From Stomoxys calcitrans (Eukaryota; Arthropoda; Insecta; Diptera; Muscidae): a DNA stretch of 64,000 nucleotides. Both the position numbers and the translations under genes were made by a program. The stretch spans positions 41,333,812-41,397,811 of the forward strand of contig NC_081553.1 in NCBI RefSeq assembly GCF_963082655.1. The letters run 5' to 3'. Below, piece after piece: positions 23,873 through 34,229 of this stretch. Every line of letters begins with the position of its first letter. The stretch's first letter is position 1. Below the pieces are notes generated by a model. The model had not been told where the DNA came from and searched no databases. It worked only from the letters and a program-made list of their open reading frames with translations.

Positions 23873-24168
23873 GCTATATCCAAATTTGAACCAATTTTTT
23901 CCAATTTCAATAGGATGCGTCTCTAGGCCGAAAAACATGCCTGTACCTGTACCAAATTTAAAATTGAGCGGAAGAAAATTGCGACCTGTGTTTTGTACAC
24001 AAATTAGCATGGACAGACAGGCAGACAGACGGACATAGCTAAATTAAATCATAAATTGATTCTGAGTAGCAATGGTTTCAACTCTCTTCCTTCTGAGTGT
24101 TACAAAAAAAAAGAACAAAGTTATAATACTCTTTACCACAGTGGTTGTGTAGGGTATAAGTATCCCGT
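23873..24168 (+). repeat. F4 repeat, right copy, inverted
   Basis: Body (CCCTTTATATGGGAGCTATA), GGACAGACAGGCAGACAGAC, AATTGATTCTGAGTAGCAAT and the closing TTTACCACAGTGGTTGTGTA with GGGTATAAG. It is the inverted partner of 22766-23175, so the two tails bracket the mariner remnant. Confidence 0.7.
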
Positions 24169-24727
24169 TTGAGAATGCATAGAGATAACTTTTAGAATTT
24201 TAAAATGGTAAGAGCTGAGGCGTATTGGCAGGCCCTAAATGTTAGTCACCTCGGCATTTCGAAAAATTGTTCGGGCTGCCAACTCTTTATTTAGTCCAGG
24301 CGCCTTCAAGCAGGCCTATAAAGGTGGTCGCCTCGGCATTTTGAAAAATGTTTGGGGTTGGCAAATCTTCAATTGTGTTTCAGGGATATTCGGGGGATAT
24401 TTTCAATAAATACGAGCCAATGAAAGTGTTTTATTGACCAAAAATTTAGAAAAAAAATCCATTTTTTCACATTTCTTCACTTCTAAACTGAATAACTTTT
24501 AAGTTAATTGTCGAATGACGACTCATGCCTGCCGACTTATTGTAAATTTTGGCACCAATCCAAATCGAGAGCGAAAATGAAAGTCGAACCACAAATGCTT
24601 TCGTTAATCACAAAATACGAAGCCTATCTCGGCTGAAATTTAAAAAATTAAAATATTGAGTATTCCCGAAACCTGGGGAGAAATTGTAATCAAGCGGGAT
24701 TTGTAAGCACTATCTAATAAAAAAACA
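24169..24727. other. non-coding stretch with an inverted similarity to 27855
   Basis: 24165-24220 (GTTTGAGAATGCATAGAGAT) resembles the reverse complement of 27855-27930. No gene was recognised. A CGAAAAATTGTTCGGGCTGC-type piece recurs with variation at about 24240 and 24335. Confidence 0.4.
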
Positions 24728-26563
24728 AGTAAAAGCGTGCTAAGTTCGGCCGGGCCGAAACTTATATACCCTCCACCATGGATCGCATTTGTCGAGTTTT
24801 TTTCCCGGCATCTCTTCTTAGGCAAAAAAGGATATAAGAAAAGAGTTGCTCTGCTATTAAAACGATATCAAGATATGGTCCGGTTCGGACCACAATTAAA
24901 TTATATGTTGGAGACCTGTGTAAAATTTCAGCCAATTCGTATAAGAATTGCGCCCATTGGGGCTCACGAAGTAAAATAGAGAGAACGATTTATATGGGAT
25001 CTGTATCGGGCTATAGACCGATTCAGACCATAATAAACAACGTTTGTTGATGGTCATGAGAGGATCCATCGTACAAAATTTCAGGCATATCGGATAATAA
25101 TTGCGACCTCTAGGGGTCAAGAAGTCAAGATCCCAGATCGGTTTATATGGCAGCTATATCAGGTTATGAACCGATTTGAACCTTATTTGACACAGTTGTT
25201 GAAAGTAAAAATAAAATACGTCATGCAAAATTTCAGCCAAATCAGATAGGAATTGCGCCCTCTAGAAGCTCAAGAAATCAAATCCCCAGATCTGTTTATA
25301 TGACAGCTATATCAGGATATGAACCGATTTAAACCATACTTGGCACAGTTGTTGGATATCATAACAAAATACTTCGTGCAAAAATTCATTCAAATCGGAT
25401 AAGAATTGTGCCCTCTAGAGGCTCAAGAAGTCAAGACCCAAGATCGGTTTATATGGCAGCTATATCAGGTTATGGACCGATTTGAACCATACTTGGCACA
25501 GTTGTTGGGTATCATAACAAAACACGTCGTGCGAAATTCCATTCCGATCGGATAAGAATTGCGCCCTCTAGAGGGTCAAGAAGTCAAGACCCAAGATCGG
25601 TTTATATGGCAGCTATATCAGGTTATGGACCGATTTCAACCATACTTGGCACAGTTGTTGAATATCACAGCAAAACACGTCATGCAAAATTTCATTCGAA
25701 TCGGATAAGAATTGCGCACTCTACAGGCTCAAGAAGTCAAGACCCAAGATCGGTTTATATGGCAGCTATATCAAAACATGGACCGATATGGCCCATACTT
25801 GGCACAGTTGTTGGATATAATAAGAAAACGCGTCGTGCAAAATTTCATTTCAATCGGATAAGAATTGCGCTCTCTAGAGGCTCAAGAAGTCAAGACCCAA
25901 GATCGGTTTATATGGCAGCTATATCAAAACATGGACCGATATGGCCCATACTTGGCACAGTTGTTGGATATCGTAATAAAACACGTCGTGCAAAATTTCA
26001 TTCCAATCGGATAAGAATTGCGCCCTCTAGAGGCTCAAGAAGTCAAGACCCAAGATCGGTTTATATGGCAGCTATATCAGGTTATAGACCGATTTGAACC
26101 ATACTTGGCACAGTTGTTGAATATCACAGCAAAACACGTCATGCAAAATTTCATTCGAATCGGATAAGAATTGCGCACTCTACAGGCTCAAGAAGTCAAG
26201 ACCCAAGATCGGTTTATATGGCAGCTATATCAAAACATGGACCGATATGGCCCATTTACAATACCAACCGACCTACACTAATAAGAAGTATTTGTGCAAA
26301 ATTTCAAGCGGCTAGCTTTACTCCTTCGGAAGTTAGCGTGCTTTCGACAGACAGACGGACGGACGGACGGACGGACGGACGGACGGACGGACGGACGGAC
26401 GGACGGACGGACAGACGGACGGACATGGCTAGATCGACATAAAATGTCACGACGATCAAGAATATATATACTTTATGGGGTCTCAGACGAATATTTCGAG
26501 TAGTTACAAACAGAATGACGAAATTAGTATACCCCCCATCTTATGGTGGAGGGTATAAAAATA
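24728..26563 (+). mobile_element. F1 element, second arm of the near-identical inverted pair
   Basis: Head ACAAGTAAAAGCGTGCTAAG at 24728. Body unit anchors (AGATCGGTTTATATGG) fall at 25441, 25594, 25747, 25900, 26053 and 26206, exactly 153 bp apart. An ACGG microsatellite (about 26349-26425) precedes the tail ATATATATACTTTATGGGGT and GGTGGAGGGTATAAAAAT. It is near-identical, inverted, to 16585-18418, but the flanks differ, which marks its ends. Confidence 0.93.
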
Positions 26564-26679
26564 TTTAAACATCGGACCAAGTTAAAGATTTGGTAGCCTG
26601 AATAATTTTTCGACATGCCGAAATGAGCAATTTTAGAGGCCTTCCTAGTATCGCCTGGACCACCTAGGGCCTTGCATTT

Positions 26680-27841
26680 TTATGTCCTCCACCATAGGAT
26701 GGGGGGTATACTAATTTCGTCATTCTGTTTGTAACTACTCGAAATATTCGTCTGAGACCCCATAAAGTATATATATTCTTGATCGTCGTGACATTTTATA
26801 TCGATCTAGCCATGTCCGTCCGTCTGTCTGTCCAAAGCACTCTAACTACCGAAGGAGTAAAGCTAACCGCTTGAAATTTTGCATAAATACTTCTTATTAG
26901 AGTAGGTCGGTTGATATTGTAAATGGGCCATATCGGTTCATGTTTTGATATAGCTGCCATATAAACCGATCTTGGGTCTTGACTTCTTGAGCCTCTAGAG
27001 TGCGCAATTCTTATCCGTTTTGAATGAATTTTTGCACGACGTGTTTTGTCATGATATCCAACAACTGTGCCAAGTATGGTTGAAATCGGTCAATAACCTG
27101 ATATAGCTGTCATATAAACCGATCTTGGGTCTTGACTTCTTGAGCTTCTAGAGGGCGCAATTCTTATCCGATTGGAATGAAATTTTGCACGACGTGTTTT
27201 GTTATGATATCCACCAACTGTGCCAAGTATGGTTCAAATCAGTCCATAACCTGATATAGCTGTCATATAAACCGATCTTGGGTCTTGACTTCTTGAGCCT
27301 ATAGAGGGCGCAATTCTTATCCGATTGGAATGAATTTTTGCACGACGTGTTTTGTTATGATGTCCACCAACTGTGCCTAGTATGGTTCAAATTGGTCCAT
27401 AACCTGATATAGCTGCGATATAAACCGATCTTGGGTCTTGACTTCTTGAGCCTCTAGAGGTCGCAATTATTATCCGATTTGCCTGAAATTTTGTACGACG
27501 AATTCTCTCATGACCATTAACATACGTGTTTATTATGGTCTGAATCGGTCTATAGCCCGATGCAGCTCCCATATAAATCGATCTCTCTATTTTACTTCTT
27601 GAGCCCTCAAAGGGCGCAATTCTTATTCGAATTGGCTGACATTTTACACAGGTCTCCAACATATAATTTAATTGTGATCCAAACCGGACCATATCTTGAT
27701 ATCGCTCTAACAGCAGAGCAAATCTTTTCTTATATCCTGTTTTGCCTAAGAAGAGATGCCGGAAAAAGAACTCGACAAATGCGATCCATGGTGGAGGGTA
27801 TATAAGATTCGGCCCGGCCGAACTTAGCACGCTTTTACTTG
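26680..27841 (-). mobile_element. F1 element
   Basis: Tail at about 26680 (CCTCCACCATAGGATGGGGG), four to five body units, and a head at 27780-27841 ending GCACGCTTTTACTTG. The tail box is slightly eroded (TATGTCCTCC). Confidence 0.87.
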
Positions 27842-27925
27842 TTGCACATGATCTCGATAATATCTCAGCTCTAACTATTTTGAATTTCATTTGAAGAGTT
27901 ATCTCTATCCGTTCTCAAACGGCGT

Positions 27926-28055
27926 ATTTTATATCCACCACCATAGGATGCGAGTATACTAATATAGTCATTGCGTTAGTTACGCCTCGAAATATTTGCC
28001 TAAGACCCCCTTAAGGTTTATATATTCTTGATCGTCTCGACGTTCCCTCTACGGT
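27926..28055 (-). repeat. F-family tail fragment
   Basis: TATATCCACCACCATAGGAT, then TTTATATATTCTTGATCGTC. Only the tail remains. Confidence 0.65.
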
Positions 28056-28330
28056 TCAAAATTAGTCTTGAATTAGTCTTGAATCTGATGTAATAAACAA
28101 ACAATCATAATTGGATGTAAATATATAAGAAGATGTTTGATATTCATATTTTCAAGGTTCCATATAACGGGATTAGTGGGTTACTAAAGAAGTCACACAT
28201 TCTCCTCCTCACATCACAAGTTATTCATGGTGCCTATGTGCAATGCCTAAATGGCTCAATTTTAACTACCTTCCTACGTTAAAACTATCGACACTTTCAT
28301 TCATTTCACAAAATGTTGCTCTCTTCGAAT

Positions 28331-29172
28331 CGAAAATAAGTAAAAAGGCATTAAGGTCGGCCGTGCCGACCTTTGAATACCCACCACCACCAAATCGGAT
28401 AATAAATGCGCTGTTTATGTACTTTTGCGCTAACTCGGCTGAATGATCTATATGACAGCTACGTCTAAGAACAGTCCGTTCAGGCACGTATTTGGTTTGG
28501 ATGACGGGAGTTTTGAAGCAGGCAACACTTTCAAATTTCAGCGAAATCGAATAATAAATGCACATTTTATGGTCTTTAGGCCCAAACACTGATGATCGGT
28601 CTATATGGTAGCTATATTTAAATGTGGCCCGATCTAGATCATATTCGGGACGGATGTCGAAAGATTTGATACTACTTATTGGTTCAAATATCAGTTAAAT
28701 CGGGTAATAAAAAACCAGATCGGTCTATATGGCAACTATATGCAAATATATTCCGATCTGAGCCATATTTGGTTCGGATATCGACGGGTCTAATAAAATT
28801 CACTATTCTGAATTTCAGCGAAATCGGATTATAAATGTCTATTAAGACCCTACATGGCATGGACCATATCCAGGTCGAATGTCGATGGACTTAATAAAGC
28901 TTACTATTTCGAATTGGAGCCAAATCGGATAATAAATGCACCTGTTACGGGCTTAAAACCCTAAACCGGCACATCGATATATATGGCAGCTATATGTAAA
29001 TATGACCCGATGTGTACCATATTCTGGTCGGATGCTGGGGCCCTCGGTACAACTCACTGTTTCAAATTTCAGCAAAATTAGACAAAAAAGGTCGCATATG
29101 GATATTTCGAAGTGTTGCAAACGGAATGAGTAACTAAAAATACCCCCCATCCTATGGTGGTGGGTATAACAA
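28331..29172 (+). mobile_element. F2-like element
   Basis: The head is AATAAGTAAAAAGGCATTAA with the compensated palindrome GGTCGGCCGTGCCGACC, then ACCCACCACCACCAAATCGG. Body units have CGGTCTATATGGTAGCTATA. The tail is CCATCCTATGGTGGTGGGTA. The head palindrome keeps its symmetry although its sequence differs from other copies. Confidence 0.8.
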
Positions 29173-29177
29173 ACATT

Positions 29178-29265
29178 CGGTCTCCACGTTGTGACATGAT
29201 GGGGGTTTTGGCACTCACAGCATCTCACATAGAGACCTTCAAAAGCCACGCATGAGCAGTGCTGA
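29178..29265 (-). CDS. possible Cys-rich exon fragment
   Basis: On the minus strand a polypyrimidine tract (CTTCTTTTTTTTGTTTT) precedes TGTCAG, a fair splice acceptor. An open segment HCSCVAFEGLYVRCCECQNPHH follows. The Cys spacing is vaguely like a ZZ-type zinc finger, and a GTGAGT donor lies inside it. It is too short to identify, it abuts a repeat end, and no partner exon was found. Confidence 0.2.
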
Positions 29266-29279
29266 CACATAAAACAAAA

Positions 29280-30189
29280 AAAGAAGCCGGAGTTTAAGTA
29301 AGCAATTTTATTGTTGTAGTAAAGTTTTTTTTTGAGGGTTTTGTTTTGTTTTGTTTAAATATCATTTCATTTCATTTATTTATGCCAAACATGGGATGGG
29401 ATGTTGGGATGGTGGGACGACGGTTGGTTGATTGTGTAGATGGCAAGGTTTGAATGTTACATAAAGAGAAAGCATTGCTGAACTTCATCATCATCATTGA
29501 CGGTGTAGTTTTGACGTTTGTCATGTTGCCAATGAAATTAAGGAGGATGCTGTGAAACTTTTGCGGAGAAGGGGTGAGGTAGTGAGCAGTTCCATCGTCA
29601 GCGGTGGCGTTGATGGAGTTGACGATAAACATGATTAAAAAGTAAATAAAAAATATGTATTGCCCCCCAAAAATAACCTTAATTTCATCAGAGCAAATGT
29701 TGAAAACAACAGCTCATAGGTAACGGAAGGTGATGTGACGACGATGCCATCGGCTACCAATCGCAGAGTCTGTGCAATCTTGGAATTTACAAAACACCCA
29801 TACTCTTTCTTATCAATGGTGTGTGTTGTGTGCCGATTTGCATTAATGCTTGGCATCATTTACCAATAATTCCAGTTACTGCACTCACACACTTACAGTT
29901 GCTTACAAATAATGCCATTTAGAGGCTTAGGAAGTCAAAACCCAAGATAATGCAAGTATTAGAACCAAAATTTTTGGGCGTATTAAGTGGCATAGTGTTC
30001 TACTAAGTGCCAAATTTTGTCTAAATCACTGAAAAATAATTTCTTAAGAAGCTCAACAAACCATACCGGCGAGATTGCAGAGCTAAACCAGGGTTGATAT
30101 TTATTTTTGGGGTTATGGCAATACTACGGGTTGCCAGTTTCGTTTAAACTCTACAAGTCAAGGGGCTCAGAAGGAGAACTTCCTGCTAT
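29280..30189. other. non-coding stretch, nothing recognised
   Basis: Low-complexity T-rich and ATC-rich sequence. The open frames at 29372-29632 and 29635-29859 have low-complexity composition and no recognisable domain. A scrap of F1-like body lies at 29918-29950. Confidence 0.5.
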
Positions 30190-30405
30190 GTTCCATTAGG
30201 CAAGACTCTATGCAATACGACTCCTTGAAATGATTTTTTGGCAAGAGGTTAGGTTGGTTTTCATCACGAAGACGGGGAAACCGAGCCATTTTCTACATAA
30301 GATATACAGGCCAATAAGTCTCTCGTCATTCAGTTGGAACTCCCTGTGGAGACTAATTGACACAAGTATTAGGGACCGTTCACTGGTATGCGGCAACCAA
30401 CCAAC
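30190..30405 (+). pseudogene. LINE reverse transcriptase fragment
   Basis: VRLVFITKTGKPSHFLHKIYRPISLSSFSWNSLWRLID corresponds to the first RT blocks (fingers) of Jockey/I-superfamily elements, where VxFIPKxGK and RPISLxSF are conserved. It has no endonuclease or YADD and stops at about 30400. It covers a block that is badly damaged in the larger element (about 12340-12420). Confidence 0.75.
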
Positions 30406-30689
30406 AATATTGGAAAGTTTCATAATATCATGCATGAAAATTAAAATTGAACCAGAAATGCCTTCGTAAATTGCAAAATACGTAGGAGGGCCGGTAAAAA
30501 AAAATCAAAAGTGTATATCCCTAAAACAAGACAAGATATTGTAGACCTCAAGCGGAATTTTTTGTAGAGATTTTTGAGCAAAAAAAAAAAAAAAATTGGA
30601 AATCGGCAGCCCCGACAAATTTTCGAAATACCGAGGTGATCAAATTTAGGGGCCTGCCAAAAGGCGCCCGGGCAACTAAAGACTTTGAA

Positions 30690-30803
30690 ATTTTGGCAAG
30701 GCGATAACCAACGCTGAAAATTTTTCTGATGTTCACACCGGGATTTAACCCAGGCGTCCAGCGTTATAGGCGGACATGCTAACCATAGCTCCACGGTGGT
30801 AAT
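30690..30803 (-). mobile_element. SINE family 1, tRNA-like head only
   Basis: The minus strand shows the ACCGTGGAGCTATGGTTAGC A-box region and a GGTTAAATCC B box. Body and tail are lost. Confidence 0.7.
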
Positions 30804-30804
30804 A

Positions 30805-31015
30805 TTCTAAGAGTATTTAATGTCCGTCCGGCCGTCCGTTTTAATATCTGAAATTCGGCACAGATGCCTATATTCTCCATAATCTCCGCACTAATAATCC
30901 AATTTTGGAACAGTGAGTTATACTAGGCTCCCCGGGAGTCGAATGAAATATGGGTTATATCGGACCATATTTCGATATAGTTCCCATGTAGACCAATCTG
31001 CCGATTTGAGGCATC
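30805..31015 (-). repeat. F2-like fragment
   Basis: GTCCGTCCGGCCGTCCG followed by CAGTGAGTTATACTAGGCTC and ATCGGACCATATTTCGATAT. Degenerate F2 tail and first unit. Confidence 0.6.
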
Positions 31016-31019
31016 AACC

Positions 31020-31660
31020 CATTAACGCCAAAAGGGTGGAAAAATTCCCAGATATATCAGGTGAAACACTGATTTGGACCGTAATTGGCACAATAGTTGG
31101 AAGTCGCTACAGAACACCGCATGCGAAATTTCAGCCAAATCGGACAAAAATTGCGGTTTGTAAGAGCTCAAGAAATCAAATCGGGAGATCGGTTTAAATG
31201 GGAGCTATATCAGGTTATAGACCGATTTGAACCGTACATGGCGCAGTTTTTAGAAGTCATAACAAAACGCACCGTGCCCAATTTCAGCCCAATCGGACAA
31301 CAATTGCGGCTTGCAAGGGCTCAAGAAGTCAAATCGGGAGATCTATTTATATGGGAGCTATATCAGGTTATAGACCGATTTGTACCGTACTTGGCACAGT
31401 TGTTGAAAGTCATAATGTGTCAAATGTCAGCCAAAAAAAAAAAAAAAAACAAAAAATTGCGGCTTCTAAGGGCTCACAAAGTCAAATCGGGAGATCGGCT
31501 TATACGGGAGCTACATCAGGTTTAGACCGATGTGGACCATACTTGACATATTTGTTGAAAGTCATAACAGAACAGTACATGCAAAATTTCAACCAAAAAA
31601 TTGCGGCTTCCAAGAAGTCAAATCAGGAGATCGGTCTATATGGGAGCTATGTAAAGAATA
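31020..31660 (+). repeat. F3 body units
   Basis: Four units with GGGAGATCGGTTTAAATGGG and TCAGCCAAATCGGACAAAAA. Anchors lie near 31186, 31338 and 31491 (152-153 bp apart), so F3 keeps the 153-bp period. An A-run sits at 31433-31449. Confidence 0.75.
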
Positions 31661-32452
31661 TATATTCATGATCGTCTCGACGTTCTGAGTCGATCTACCC
31701 ATGTCCGCCCTTCCGTCCGTATGTTGAAATCACCATAACGTTCGAACGCGTTAATCGAGGAGCTTGAAATTTTGCACATATACTTTATGTAAACGTAGGT
31801 CTTTGGGTATTACAAATGGATTGCGGCATCGGTCTGATTTAGATATAGTTCCTATATAAACCGATTTTCCGATTTGTTTTCTTGAGTCCTTACAAGCCGC
31901 AATTTTTGTCCGCTTTGGCTGAAATTTCTCACATGATGTTCCGTTTTGACTTCCAACAACTGTGCCTGGTACGGTCCAAATCGGTCTATAACCTGATATA
32001 GCTCCCATATAAACCGATCCCACGATTTGACTTCTTGAGCCTTGACTGAAATTAAACTTGTAACGTTTGGTTATGACTTCCAACAACTGTGTCATATACG
32101 GTCCAAATCGGTCTATAACCTAATTCATCTCTCTATAAACCGATCTCCCGATTTGACATCTTTAGCCCCTGGAAGCAGCACTTTTTGTGCGATTTAGTTA
32201 AAATTTTGAACATTGTGTTCTGTGATGCCTTTCAGCAACTGTTCGAAGTACTTTCCAAATCGGTCTATAAGTTGGTATAGCTACCATATAAACCGGTCTC
32301 CTGATTAAGCTTGTTCGGTTCCTTGTTTGGTATGTAGAATTAAATTATGCCCTTTAACTAAACTTATTTTGTATAAATTTTAAGCAGAATCCATGGTGAC
32401 GTGTTCCGAGGATTCGGCCCGGCCTTACTTAGTACGATTTTACTTTTTTTTC
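31661..32452 (-). mobile_element. F3 element, inverted next to the F3 body
   Basis: The tail starts AATATATATTCATGATCGTC, CATGTCCGCCCTTCCGTCCG. Units contain CCGATTTTCCGATTTG, and the head is GGATTCGGCCCGGCCTTACT then ACGATTTTACTT. Together with 31020-31660 it forms a tail-to-tail inverted arrangement. Confidence 0.75.
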
Positions 32453-32930
32453 GCTGTAAAACATAGTAAATATGGACACAAAAATTTTAAGAAAATATAA
32501 AAAAATGATTATGTCAATATAAATGGTCTAGTTGATGAATATACGAAATTTCACTAAAATTGGACAAGGGAATCGAGGGTTATTCTTTAATGGGTTAATA
32601 AGGTCATACAAACTGAATTTATTGTCCGATTTTGCAGAAATTTTAAAAGTGTGTTCCACTTTGCCCCCTGATATTCGAATAAAATATGGTTCACATTGAA
32701 CCGTGATTAAATATAGCTATCATATAGCTTCTGCTGGTTATAGATCTGCAGGTTAAGGATCGTAAGCCCATAATAGCCACATTTATTAAACTTGTGATAT
32801 TAAGATGGACTAGGGTCACAAATATACGAACCGATTTAGGGTCTAAACCCCCACAAAAGCGCTATTAATTGCTTGATTCCGGTGATGTTGGGTACAGTGA
32901 GTTGTATTAGGCCTCTAAACACACGGTATG
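32453..32930 (-). repeat. degenerate F2-like body
   Basis: Scattered matches such as TTTATTGTCCGATTTTGCAG and AAATATAGCTATCATATAGC. No intact end. Confidence 0.5.
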
Positions 32931-33755
32931 GCTTTTAATACCAAACTGTTATTGGCTTTAGTACCAATCCGATATTGTTTCAATACCATTCTCGTTATCA
33001 CTTAATTAATCTACTTTTGAAGTGATAGGATAAGTCTCCTTCGTCTGGTATTGAGTTAATACCTAATAGTATTAAACATGAAAAAACGTTTTAAGTTCAG
33101 CCGTGCCAAACTTTGGATACCCACCACCAACGATATAATAATCATTCTATTATAAGTCCACTACTATATACATAGTAGTGGAATTAACTAGGGGCTGGTC
33201 TTGATTATATTTAATTCAGGTCCCAAGAACTCATATACAAGTAACAGTTTCAGCGAAATCTGCTAAACACACCCCAGAATTTCAAAAAGTTCATTATTTT
33301 TGCTAAAATTTGCTGATTTGATTGCTATTCAAAGGGTTTTAGCACCCCCAAAAACGCTAGGCAGGCATGAATAAAATATCAGTACCGTTTAGAATTAGAT
33401 TTATTACTATACAGGTATCGTTTTTAATACCAAACTGTTATTGGCTTTAGTACCAATTTGATCTTGTATCAATACCATTCTCGTTATCACTTAAACAATC
33501 TGCTTTTGAAGCGATAATAGGATAAGTCTCTTTCGTCTGGTATTGAATTAATACCTAATAGTATTAAACAAAGGAAAACGTGTTTAGTTCAGCCGATCCT
33601 TACTTTGGATACCCACCACCAAGAATATAATAATCATCCTATTATAACTCCATTACTATATACATAGTTATATCTAACTAGGGGCTGGTCTTGATTATAT
33701 TTTATTCAGGTTCCGAGAACTCATATACAAGTAACAGTTTCAGCGAAATCCGCTT
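32931..33755. repeat. tandem segmental duplication, period about 489 bp
   Basis: 32931-33270 and 33420-33755 are diverged copies, each with TTTAATACCAAACTGTTATT, TACCATTCTCGTTATCACTT, an F2-like head box (GGATACCCACCACCAA) and AACTAGGGGCTGGTCTTGAT. About 150 bp of unrelated sequence lies between them. Confidence 0.75.
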
Positions 33756-34229
33756 TCTATGGGATTAAGGACTAAAATTCGAAGATTGGTTTATATGACA
33801 GCTTTATCTGTACAGTCTGATCTAATTCATATTTGGGGGAGGCTTAAAACAACTCACTGTTTCAAATTTCAACGAAATCGGGTAATAAATAAAGCTTTTA
33901 TGAGCTTTAGACACTTTATCGGCAGATCGGTCTATATAGCAGCTATATTCAAATATGGTCCGATTTGGCCCGTTCAAGAACTTAACCTGCGTGCATCAAA
34001 AAGACATGTCTGTGCCAAATTTCAGCTCAATAACTCAATTTGACTGAAGGCTGTGGAGTGATTATAACAGACGGATGGACAGACGGACAGACACACGTAT
34101 ATCTTTAAATCGTTTTAGAATTTTTCGACGATCCGAAATATATATACTTTGTAGGGTCGGAAATTGATGCGTTGTAAACGGAATGACTAAATGAATATAC
34201 CCCTATCCTATGGTGGTGGTTATTATTGT
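33567..34229 (+). mobile_element. F2-like element
   Basis: The head is GTTTAGTTCAGCCGATCCTT and TGGATACCCACCACCAAGAA. Units contain CGGTCTATATAGCAGCTATA. The tail has GACAGACGGACAGACACACG, CGAAATATATATACTTTGTA and CCTATGGTGGTGG. Confidence 0.7.

Noticed and set aside
25606..26097. 163-codon ORF (also 17043-17534 on the other strand)
   Set aside because: It is a run of 51-codon repeats created by the 153-bp F1 unit. Other copies carry stops, there is no domain, and both strands show similar frames.
25441..26206. CRISPR-like direct repeats
   Set aside because: Units are long and contiguous without spacers, in a eukaryotic context. They are internal repeats of a mobile element.
29372..29859. 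Two minus-strand ORFs of 86 and 74 codons
   Set aside because: Low-complexity composition, no domain and no splice support.
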